5,459 nucleotides of DNA from an uncultured Clostridia bacterium (GCA_904420265.1 CAJFUU010000119.1:1-5459), one strand, 5' to 3'. Positions 1-5,164 are shown, numbered from the stretch's first letter. Numbers and translations are program-made. Notes: generated by a model from the sequence alone, not told the origin.

Positions 1-252
1 CTGTTCATCGTCGATCCCCGCAAGGAGCGCATCGCCGTGGCCGAGGCCCGCGCGCTGGGCATCCCGATCGTGGCCATCGTCGATACCAACTGCGACCCCG
101 ATGAGATCGACTACGTCATCCCCGGCAATGACGACACCATCCGCGCCGTGAAGCTGATCGCCGGCAAGCTGGCCGACGCCGTGCTGGAAGGCAAGCAGGG
201 CGAGCAGAGCGACGCGGGCGACGCCCCCGCCGAGGAAGCCGCCGAAGAATAA
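1..252 (+). CDS. rpsB: 30S ribosomal protein S2, C-terminal part (5' end outside window)
   Basis: This is the C-terminal 83 residues of ribosomal protein S2, a protein of the small-subunit head needed for translation initiation. The reading frame is open from base 1. The segment LFIVDPRKERIAVAEARALGIPIVAIVDTNCDP, here split as LFIVDPRKERIAVAEA and RALGIPIVAIVDTNCDP, followed by DYVIPGNDDTIRAVKLI, is the highly conserved S2 C-terminal core. It ends in an acidic, Ala/Glu-rich low-complexity tail (about the last 20 residues, finishing AEEAAEE), which is common and variable in S2. The stop is TAA. tsf starts 38 bases downstream, which is the near-universal rpsB-tsf order, and no terminator is visible in the gap, so the two are probably co-transcribed. 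The start codon is not in the window. Confidence 0.97.
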   Translation: MFIVDPRKERIAVAEARALGIPIVAIVDTNCDPDEIDYVIPGNDDTIRAVKLIAGKLADAVLEGKQGEQSDAGDAPAEEAAEE

Positions 253-290
253 ACGATATATCCGACAAAACCGACAGGAGGTTTTTCCCC

Positions 291-1202
291 ATGGCTGAGA
301 TCAGCGCAAAGATCGTAATGGAGCTTCGCGGCCGCACGGGCGCGGGCATGATGGATTGCAAGAAGGCGCTCGCCGCCGTCGAAGGCGATATGGAAAAGGC
401 CATCGACTACCTGCGCGAGAAGGGCCTGGCCGCCGCCGCCAAGAAGCAGAGCCGCATCGCCGCCGAAGGCCTTGTGGGCAGCTTCGTCTGCAAGGAGTGC
501 GCCACCGGCGCCCTCGTCGAAGTCAACTGCGAGACCGACTTCGTGGCCAAGACCGACAAGTTCAAGGCCCTCGTTGCCGACGTGGCCGAGCAGGTCGCCA
601 AGAAGAACCCCGCCGACGTGGACGCGCTGCTCAAGCAGCCCTTCTTCAAGGACGAATCCACCACCATCGAGCAGATGGTCACCGCCGCCACCGCCGAGAT
701 CGGCGAGAAGATTTCCATTCGCCGTTTTGTGCGCTATGAGGGTGGCATCGTGGAAAGCTACATCCACATGGGCGGCAAGGTCGGCGTGCTGGTGCAGGCC
801 GAGGGCGAGCCGAACGATGAGGTTATCCACGACGTAGCCCTGCAGATTGCCGCCGCTTCGCCGGTTGCGCCGGAGTATGTGCGCCGTGAGGAAGTCGATC
901 CCGCGCACCTCGAGCACGAGAAGGAGATCCTCATTGCCCAGGCCCGCAACGAAGGCAAGCCCGAAAAGATCATCGAAAAGATGGTGCAGGGCCGCATCGT
1001 TAAGTTCTACAAGGATGTCTGCTTGCTTGAACAGGCGTTTGTCAAGGACGGCGACATCAGCGTCGGCAAGATGATTGAGCAGAAGGCCAAGGGCCTCAAT
1101 ATCGTGCGCTTCACCCGTTATAAGATGGGCGACGGCCTCGAGAAGAAGGTCAACGATTTGGCCGCCGAGGTTGCCGAGCAGATTGGCTCGATGAAGAAGT
1201 AA
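291..1202 (+). CDS. tsf: Translation elongation factor Ts (EF-Ts)
   Basis: EF-Ts is the cytoplasmic guanine-nucleotide exchange factor that releases GDP from EF-Tu. The 303-aa product has the usual full-length form. The N-terminal UBA-like domain (residues about 1-50) carries LRGRTGAGMMDCKKAL. The EF-Tu contact region has RIAAEGLV (55-62) and VEVNCETDFVAK (76-87), including the TDFV motif (82-85). The second core half has HMGGKVGVLV (159-168). The C-terminal part has MVQGRIVKFYKDVCLLEQ (231-248) and a final helix GLEKKVNDLAAEVAEQ. The ATG is preceded by AGGAGG at 276-281 with 9-base spacing, which fixes the start. A strong intrinsic terminator follows the TAA stop. Long antisense open frames over this gene are by-products of its GC-rich third codon positions. 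Confidence 0.99.
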   Translation: MAEISAKIVMELRGRTGAGMMDCKKALAAVEGDMEKAIDYLREKGLAAAAKKQSRIAAEGLVGSFVCKECATGALVEVNCETDFVAKTDKFKALVADVAEQVAKKNPADVDALLKQPFFKDESTTIEQMVTAATAEIGEKISIRRFVRYEGGIVESYIHMGGKVGVLVQAEGEPNDEVIHDVALQIAAASPVAPEYVRREEVDPAHLEHEKEILIAQARNEGKPEKIIEKMVQGRIVKFYKDVCLLEQAFVKDGDISVGKMIEQKAKGLNIVRFTRYKMGDGLEKKVNDLAAEVAEQIGSMKK

Positions 1203-1217
1203 AAAGCAACATATTTG

Positions 1218-1245
1218 GGGGAACGCGCCGGCGTTCCCCTTTTTT
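1218..1245 (+). terminator. Intrinsic terminator after tsf
   Basis: A perfect 9-bp GC-rich stem, GGGGAACGC (1218-1226) with GCGTTCCCC (1231-1239), closes a GCCG tetraloop. It is followed directly by six T residues (1240-1245). It lies 15 bases after the tsf stop and ends 25 bases before the pyrH start, so it should end or attenuate the rpsB-tsf transcript before pyrH. Confidence 0.9.
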
Positions 1246-1270
1246 CGGGGATGCAAAGGAGGGGCAACGC

Positions 1271-1987
1271 ATGTATAAGCGCATTATACTCAAATTGAGC
1301 GGGCAGGCGCTGGCGCCAGAGGTTTTCAAGCCGGATCAGGTGCCTACGTTTGACGCCGCACGCGTGGATGAAGCCGCGCGCGTGATTGCCGAACTTGCCG
1401 GCATGGGCGTGCAGGTGGGCGTGGTCATGGGCGGCGGCAATATCTGGCGCGGCCGTTTCTCCGAGGAGATGAACGCCGTCAACGCCGACCAAATGGGCAT
1501 GCTGGCCACGGTCATCAACGCTCTGGCCGTGGAAGACGCCCTTTGCCGCATGGGTCAAAAGGCTACGGTGTTTACCGCGCAGGAGATGAACCGCTTCACC
1601 CGCCTCTATACGGCCAAGGCCGCCATCGAGTGCATGGAAAGCGGCGAAATCGTCCTGCTGGCGGGCGGCACGGGCAATCCCTTCTTCACCACGGATACGG
1701 GCGCCGCCCTGCGCGCAGCGGAATTGAAAGCAGACGCTGTGTTCAAAGGCACCACCGTGGAAGGCGTATATGACAGCGATCCCCGCAAAAATCCCGAAGC
1801 AAAACTGATTCGCGACATCAGCTACCGCGAGGCAGTGACACGCGGCCTGCGGGTGATGGATTTGACGGCCTTCATGCTCTGCATGGAGCAGAAAGTGCCG
1901 GTGGTGCGCGTGTTTTCGATGGAAAACCTCGGCAACATACTCCGCGTGGCCGCGGGGGAGAATCTGGGTACCACCGTTCACGAATAA
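1271..1987 (+). CDS. pyrH: UMP kinase (uridylate kinase)
   Basis: PyrH phosphorylates UMP to UDP with ATP, the committed step to UTP and CTP. It is a cytoplasmic hexamer of the amino-acid-kinase fold. The 238-aa length is typical. Visible family motifs are YKRIILKLSG (2-11), the phosphate-binding loop GVVMGGGNIWRG (50-61), DQMGMLATVINALA (73-86) with the UMP-binding Asp73, GGTGNPFFTTDTGAALRAAE (132-151), GTTVEGVYDSDP (160-171), and the C-terminal MDLTAFMLCMEQ plus NILRVAAGENLGTTV. Residue 12 is Gln where LSGEAL is the common form. The start is set by AAAGGAGG at 1255-1262, 8 bases ahead of ATG. It sits 68 bases after tsf behind a terminator. The usual downstream frr is absent from the next 1.5 kb. 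Bacterial UMP kinases are generally GTP-activated and UTP-inhibited; nothing here tests that. Confidence 0.98.
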   Translation: MYKRIILKLSGQALAPEVFKPDQVPTFDAARVDEAARVIAELAGMGVQVGVVMGGGNIWRGRFSEEMNAVNADQMGMLATVINALAVEDALCRMGQKATVFTAQEMNRFTRLYTAKAAIECMESGEIVLLAGGTGNPFFTTDTGAALRAAELKADAVFKGTTVEGVYDSDPRKNPEAKLIRDISYREAVTRGLRVMDLTAFMLCMEQKVPVVRVFSMENLGNILRVAAGENLGTTVHE

Positions 1988-2043
1988 CGCAGTTCTGTCC
2001 GCGCGGCGGCGCGTTGGGAGAAGTAAGCGTTTTGTGCTGGAGC

Positions 2044-2172
2044 GAGCGTGTTTGAGAATTTCCGGAGATGCAATTTTGGCATCTTTTCCGCCAATATGGC
2101 GTTGCGAATGCTTTGCTGAAGCTGGCGGGAAATTCCCTCGAAATTGCGGATTTTTCCGCTTTAAACGTGCTC
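2044..2172. repeat. MITE-like imperfect repeat, copy A1
   Basis: This element of about 127 bp recurs as copy B at 3331-3466. Over 2046-2172 it matches B with an estimated three-quarters identity by hand alignment: the first 60 bases are ungapped with about 45 matches, and the last 33 columns have about 28. The ends are inverted: GAGCGTGTTT (2044-2053) and AAACGTGCTC (2163-2172), with 8 of 10 positions complementary. Internal hairpins are CGCCA-ATA-TGGCG (2089-2101) near the centre and GCGGA-TTTT-TCCGC in the right half. It begins about 56 bases after the pyrH stop. It encodes no protein I can recognise. No target-site duplication was established. Confidence 0.7.
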
Positions 2173-2176
2173 TGGA

Positions 2177-2330
2177 GCCGTTTAAGAATTTCTTGCAGGG
2201 CACTTCGAAGTTTTCTCCGCCGTTTTGCCGCCCGGATGTTTGACTTGGCGGCGTACGGCTGCAAATTCACCACTGATGCGGACGGAAATCCCCGCGAAAC
2301 GCGGGTTTTTCCCTTTTCGAACAGACGCTG
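2177..2330. repeat. Degenerate tandem copy A2 of the same repeat
   Basis: Directly after A1, the left end of the repeat recurs as GTTTAAGAATTTC (compare GTTTGAGAATTTC in A1), and TCTCCGCCG echoes the centre. The right end recurs as GGACGGAAAT, then CGCGGGTTTTTCCCTTTTCG and GACGCTGGGA (compare GCGGATTTTTCCGCTTTAAA in A1 and GCGGACTTTTCCCTTTTTAA in B). The middle has diverged or been interrupted, and this copy is longer than A1. A shorter stretch with GGCACTTC also follows copy B, so the repeat unit may be larger than the core element. The boundaries are approximate. Confidence 0.5.
2291..2310 (+). terminator. Probable intrinsic terminator inside repeat A2
   Basis: A perfect 6-bp all-GC stem, CCCGCG (2291-2296) with CGCGGG (2300-2305), closes an AAA loop and is followed by five T residues (2306-2310). 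It sits about 300 bases after pyrH and 37 bases before the next gene. It could end the pyrH transcript and insulate the accessory genes. The stem is short, so efficiency is uncertain. The equivalent positions in copies A1 and B keep the T-rich stretch but not this stem. Confidence 0.55.
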
Positions 2331-2347
2331 GGAAGGCGCGCGAAAAT

Positions 2348-2806
2348 ATGAAAAACACTCTGTTGCAGCGGCAGATCGCCTGCGGCCGCGCTTTGATTCG
2401 CTCCGGCCGCATCCCCGCGCTACGCCGGAAAACGGGCGCAGAGTTGGCGGCGTGGCTGGAGGCCCGCTACCGGTTGTTTCCCCTGCAAAGCGCTCGGGCG
2501 CTGGCGGTGGCGCGGGAAAACGTGCTGTTAAACCAACCGCTGCGGGAAAAGTTGCCGCCCGGGGAAGAGCCGCGCCCAGCGGCGTTCGCGATACCGGGCT
2601 TTGGCGGCAAATGGCCCGTATATGTGTTCATAGACCTGGCCTCCGGTTGTTTCTTTGTCGAAAACAGCGCCGCGTTGCGCGACCGCCTGACCGCTGTACA
2701 GGGACTGGACGCGGCAGACTTGCAAAATCCCTGGATGGTGTACAACTACACGCGCTGCCAAAAGCGCTACGGAGAGAATGGCGATGGAAATATTGCGAGC
2801 CCTTGA
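2348..2806 (+). CDS. Protein of unknown function, coupled to the NUDIX gene
   Basis: This is a 152-aa soluble-looking protein that I do not recognise. The N-terminal third is rich in Arg, Leu and Ala and probably helical (residues 1-65, for example GRALIRSGRIPALRRKTG and LEARYRLFPLQSARALAVAR). The middle contains GFGGKWPVYVFIDLASGCFF (84-103), a hydrophobic strand-like stretch. The C-terminus has NPWMVYNYTRCQKRYGENGD. No signal peptide or membrane segment is evident. The ATG at 2348 is chosen because GGGAAGG lies at 2330-2336 upstream and because the upstream extension of the frame runs through the repeat. The last 23 bases overlap the NUDIX start, which implies translational coupling and perhaps a shared role. 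The composition is protein-like, and the longer overlapping open frame from 2068 is not. No catalytic motif was seen. Confidence 0.75.
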   Translation: MKNTLLQRQIACGRALIRSGRIPALRRKTGAELAAWLEARYRLFPLQSARALAVARENVLLNQPLREKLPPGEEPRPAAFAIPGFGGKWPVYVFIDLASGCFFVENSAALRDRLTAVQGLDAADLQNPWMVYNYTRCQKRYGENGDGNIASP

Positions 2807-3356
2807 GGCTTACGCGCCCTGCAACGAACAGGAAGAGCGCGACAGGCGGGAAATCCTGCGGGCCGTCAATGAACATGAAGATATTTTTCTGCGCTCGTGC
2901 ATGCTCGCGCACATGACGGCGTCGGCGTGGATTGTCAACGCCCGTCGGGATCGCGTGCTGATGGCCTGGCACAATATTTACCGGTCCTGGTCGTGGCTGG
3001 GCGGACACGCGGACGGCGAACGGGACTTGTTATCCGTGGCGCTGCGCGAGGCGCGCGAGGAAAGCGGGCTTTCGCGCGTGCGAGCGGTGGATGAAAACAT
3101 TTTTTCGCTGGAAATCCTCACCGTGGACGGCCATGAAAAGCGCGGCGCATACGTGCCTTCGCATTTGAATGTGACCTACCTGCTCGAAGGCGACGAGCGC
3201 GAGGCATTGGCGGCAAAGCCCGATGAAAACAGCGGCGTACGCTGGTTTCCGCTGGATGAGGCGGCCGCGGCTTCTTCCGAGCCTTGGATGCGCGCGCGCG
3301 TCTATGAAAAACTCAACCGGAAATTGCGGGCCCGGGGCGTGTTCGAAAATCCCTGA
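2784..3356 (+). CDS. NUDIX hydrolase
   Basis: NUDIX enzymes hydrolyse nucleoside diphosphates linked to another moiety, using divalent metal held by the Nudix helix. The 190-aa product has an N-terminal helical part (1-45, NEQEERDRREILR), then the fold proper from TASAWIV. The Nudix box spans residues 74-96, from GHADGERDLL to REAREESGL. The metal-binding REXXEE core is intact, but the first conserved Glu of GX5EX7REUXEEXGU is Arg80, with Glu79 next to it. The later segment PSHLNVTYLL plus KPDENSGVRWFPLDEA is typical of a Firmicutes NUDIX group whose substrate I cannot name. The second ATG is chosen: GGAGAG (2771-2776) is 7 bases from it but only 1 base from the ATG at 2778. It overlaps the preceding gene by 23 bases. 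The last residues, GVFENP, and the stop codon are encoded by repeat copy B. Confidence 0.93.
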   Translation: MEILRALEAYAPCNEQEERDRREILRAVNEHEDIFLRSCMLAHMTASAWIVNARRDRVLMAWHNIYRSWSWLGGHADGERDLLSVALREAREESGLSRVRAVDENIFSLEILTVDGHEKRGAYVPSHLNVTYLLEGDEREALAAKPDENSGVRWFPLDEAAAASSEPWMRARVYEKLNRKLRARGVFENP

Positions 3357-3466
3357 AAATGCAATTTCGGCGTCCTTTGCGCCGCTTTGGCGCTGCGTTC
3401 TTCGCGAAAACCGGCGGAAATTGCTCCCCAAATTGCGGACTTTTCCCTTTTTAAACATGCTCCGGG
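3331..3466. repeat. MITE-like imperfect repeat, copy B
   Basis: This is the second well-preserved copy of the element seen at 2044-2172, in the same orientation. Its core is 3337-3462 (126 bp). The ends are inverted: CCCGGGGCGTGTTC (3331-3344) and AAACATGCTCCGGG (3453-3466), with 11 of 14 positions complementary. Inner complementary arms are GCAATTTC (3361-3368) and GAAATTGC (3417-3424), and a perfect central hairpin GCGCC-GCTTT-GGCGC lies at 3379-3393. Transcribed, it could fold into one long branched hairpin. Its left end supplies the final six codons and the stop of the NUDIX gene. Confidence 0.7.
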
Positions 3467-3784
3467 ACGTGTGAACTTTGCGGCAAACGGCACTTCCATT
3501 AAAACATTCCTTGCCGCCGCGCAAGGCGTCCGAGCGGCTTGCCAGGGCAGAAAGCCGCACTTCGTTGCAAAGGAAGCGCTTTACGACGGAATTTGACGAA
3601 AACTGTGCAAAAAAGTCTGGCGCAATTCGTGCCGGAGGGGGAAGCGTCGCCGCATCAAGGCGCTCTTTTGCGAACGCAGCGTGCTTTTTTGGCGCTGGAT
3701 AGTGGCAATGGAAAAGCGATGTAGCATGTGAGCGCCCCGCAAATTGAACCGGAATCGTGGAATAGACGCAAGGGCAAGACCGCA

Positions 3785-3814
3785 AGGTGAACCAATTTAA
3801 GGGAGTTTTCACCT
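3785..3814 (+). promoter_or_regulatory. Hairpin enclosing a Shine-Dalgarno-like motif
   Basis: AGGTGAA (3785-3791) and TTCACCT (3808-3814) form a perfect 7-bp stem whose 16-base loop contains AAGGGAG (3799-3805). Seven bases after that motif, CTG (3813) opens a frame that runs to 4094 beginning LKKETYQRSKDKGW. No T-run follows, so it is not a terminator. It may be a relic of a gene start or coincidence. No function is claimed. Confidence 0.3.
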
Positions 3815-3854
3815 GAAGAAAGAGACATACCAGCGTTCCAAAGACAAAGGGTGG

Positions 3855-3885
3855 ACGCCTATAGTACACGCCTATGGTACACGCC
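3855..3885. repeat. 13-bp tandem duplication
   Basis: Two adjacent copies of ACGCCTATRGTAC (3855-3867 with A, 3868-3880 with G at the variable site) are followed by a partial third copy, ACGCC (3881-3885). Because 13 is not a multiple of three, the duplication changes frame. Without one copy, the frame opening at 3813 would join the frame of the GNAT gene. Confidence 0.85.
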
Positions 3886-4005
3886 GGGATGGCTTGTCAA
3901 TCGAGTACATTGCGGGGCAGAAACTTGAAGGCGCGAATCGTTTTTTGCCGTTTGTGCCGCCGGTCTGGCAGCGAAACAGAGATTTGTATGAAAGAAGAGA
4001 GACTT

Positions 4006-4572
4006 ATGCGCACGTTCAGAATGGCGGGGGAGGCAGACGCGCAGGCGCTGCTGGACATCTACGCCCCCTATACCGAAGGTACGGCCAGTTTTGAGGAGGG
4101 TCCGCCCTCTTTGGCGGAGTTTGCCGGGCGCATCCGGGATATTTCGGCAACCTATCCCTATATTGTCTGCGAAGTGGATGGCGAAATTGCCGGATATGCC
4201 TATGCCCACCGTTACAAGGAGCGCGCCGCCTATCGCTGGAACGTGGAAGTGACCGTCTATTTGAAACCGGCTTATCACCGGCGGGGGATTGGGCGCGCTC
4301 TGATGACGCGCCTGCTTGCCATGCTTGCGCGTCAGGGTGTGCGCATGGCGTATAGCTGCATTACGCTGCCCAACCCTGCCAGCACCGGCCTGCACGCGGC
4401 CATGGGTTTTACAGAGGCGGGGGTGCTCACGGACGCAGGCTGGAAAAATGGAAGCTGGCGCGACGTGATTTGGATGCAGAAACGCCTGCGCGACGCGCCG
4501 GGAGCGCCGAAAGAGATTGTCCCCATCGGCAAGATTGATGTAAGCGACCTGCTGGGGAGCGAACAAAAATAA
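4006..4572 (+). CDS. GNAT N-acetyltransferase, PAT/MnaT-like
   Basis: This 188-aa GCN5-related acetyltransferase transfers an acetyl group from acetyl-CoA to an amine. Its pattern fits the phosphinothricin/methionine-sulfoximine acetyltransferase group. The N-terminus has the family-type IYAPYTEGTASFEE (18-31). Acetyl-CoA-binding motif A is VTVYLKPAYHRRGIGRALM (82-100), with the RGIG loop at 93-96. ITLPNPASTGLHAAMGF (119-135) matches the conserved PN-S-LH-GF signature, and GWKNGSWRDVIWMQ (145-158) closes the domain. A tail of about 28 residues follows. The ATG at 4006 is preferred because AGAAGAGAG lies just upstream and the family N-terminus aligns there; ATG at 3988 is possible but lacks a ribosome binding site. 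The natural substrate is unknown. It stands alone, facing convergent minus-strand genes. Confidence 0.92.
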   Translation: MRTFRMAGEADAQALLDIYAPYTEGTASFEEGPPSLAEFAGRIRDISATYPYIVCEVDGEIAGYAYAHRYKERAAYRWNVEVTVYLKPAYHRRGIGRALMTRLLAMLARQGVRMAYSCITLPNPASTGLHAAMGFTEAGVLTDAGWKNGSWRDVIWMQKRLRDAPGAPKEIVPIGKIDVSDLLGSEQK

Positions 4573-4583
4573 AGTCATACCAA

Positions 4584-4613
4584 ACCGCCTGTCCATTGCT
4601 GTGGACAGGCGGT
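4584..4613. terminator. Perfect inverted repeat between convergent genes, probable terminator
   Basis: ACCGCCTGTCCA (4584-4595) and TGGACAGGCGGT (4602-4613) form a perfect 12-bp stem with a TTGCTG loop. It is 11 bases after the GNAT stop and 13 bases from the 3' end of the minus-strand gene, as expected for a shared bidirectional terminator. Neither side has a classical T-run: the plus side continues CTTGCC, while the minus side reads TTGGTATGACTTTATTTTTG, which is moderately T-rich. It is probably more effective for the minus-strand transcript. Confidence 0.65.
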
Positions 4614-4626
4614 CTTGCCGGCGCCT

Positions 4627-5159
4627 TCAGTTTGCGGCCTGTGCCCGCGCGGCCTCGCAAAGAGGGTTGCCTGGGGCGAAGGGTTCGCTGGATGCGGCGG
4701 AAATGAAGACAAGACGCCTTCCATCCCGGTAGGCAATTTCCACATTGCCGCCGGACGGCAACTGCCGCAGGATCACCGCATCCACATACAGCCTCAGTTC
4801 GTACACGATAACGGGGTCAAAGCAATAGCGCTCCATATAGGCGGCGAATACGCGCTCTGCCACCCACGTCCGGCGGCTTTCAGGCATTTCGACGCGCGTA
4901 GAACGGCCCAGGCCTCCGCCTTTCGAGGATGTATAGACGGCCTGTACGGGTACAAAAAAGCTGGCGTTTTGCGCAGAACTCCCGTAATTGCTCACCTCGC
5001 CGTATACGTTTTCCAGCGTACAGGGCGCGTCCGCTTCAGGAAGGGGCGGGTACGATAGGCGGGCGGAAGCGCCGTTGCGGACAATAACAGCCCAAGCATT
5101 AACGCTGCGAAAAAACGGCCCGCACCAGAAGGTTTTTTGCCACCAACGCCGCAGCACAT
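4627..5159 (-). pseudogene. Putative exported protein of unknown function, frameshifted
   Basis: Reading leftwards, ATG at 5159 (AGGG 8 bases upstream, overlapping the stop of the preceding gene) opens MCCGVGGKKPSGAG, then the hydrophobic stretch RFFAALMLGLLLSATALPPA, a good signal peptide or anchor. That frame stops at 4992 in a shadow sequence. The credible continuation, starting near LPEADAPCTLENVYGEVSN and running to the TGA at 4627, is in the frame reached by a -1 shift. It has no start codon of its own in a sensible place. One extra base in the G4 run at 5043-5046 would join them into 177 aa, reading AYRTRPLPEADAPC across the joint. The mature part has VPVQAVYTSSKGGG, an aromatic-rich middle and YVDAVILRQLPSGGNVEIAY. 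I do not recognise the family. This is either a recent frameshift mutation or a sequencing or assembly error. Confidence 0.55.
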
Positions 5160-5164
5160 TCCGG

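Larger units (their letters stand above)
3467..3987. other. Region without a convincing gene
   Basis: No open frame here has protein-like composition or a recognisable motif on either strand. Just after copy B, 3467-3515 weakly resembles the A2 region that follows A1 (shared GGCACTTC and a nearby TTGCCGCC-type stretch). The remainder has AT-richer patches than the neighbouring genes, a hairpin around 3785-3814, a 13-bp tandem duplication at 3855-3885 and part of a short open frame from 3813. I saw no confident sigma-70-type promoter for the downstream GNAT gene. The region looks like remnants of decayed sequence. Confidence 0.5.

Noticed and set aside
111..1256. Long minus-strand open frame (381 codons) opposite rpsB/tsf
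   Set aside because: It is antisense to tsf, which is certain. It is repetitive in Leu, Gly, Ala and His, as expected from the complement of GC-rich codons, and has no motif.
2000..2013. Short GC hairpin CGCGC-GGCG-GCGCG just after pyrH
   Set aside because: It has only 5 bp and no T-run, in very GC-rich sequence, so it is not a credible terminator.
1118..2203. Minus-strand open frame of 361 codons across pyrH and repeat A1
   Set aside because: It is the shadow of pyrH. Its composition is His/Arg-rich and it shows no recognisable domain.
2240..2268. Possible promoter with TTGACT as -35 upstream of the cassette
   Set aside because: At 17-base spacing the -10 position reads AAATTC, a poor match to TATAAT, and a terminator-like hairpin lies downstream.
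2068..2916. Plus-strand open frame of 282 codons overlapping the cassette genes
   Set aside because: It runs through the repeats and the out-of-frame 152-aa gene with Arg/Pro/Gly-rich, non-protein-like sequence. The 2348 and 2784 frames explain the region better.
3030..3869. Minus-strand open frame of 279 codons opposite the NUDIX gene and repeat B
   Set aside because: Most of it is antisense to NUDIX and to the repeat, and no motif or ribosome binding site was found.
3859..4596. Minus-strand open frame of 245 codons opposite GNAT
   Set aside because: It is antisense to a clear GNAT gene and its composition is shadow-like.
5109..5138. Two -1 slippery heptamers on the minus strand, AAAAAAC (5138-5132) and TTTTTTC (5115-5109), each in a frame that would allow a -1 shift
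   Set aside because: The frame feeding the first is closed by TAG at 5165-5167. The second would bypass the hydrophobic segment that makes the signal peptide. A single missing base in the G4 run is simpler, so programmed frameshifting is not supported.
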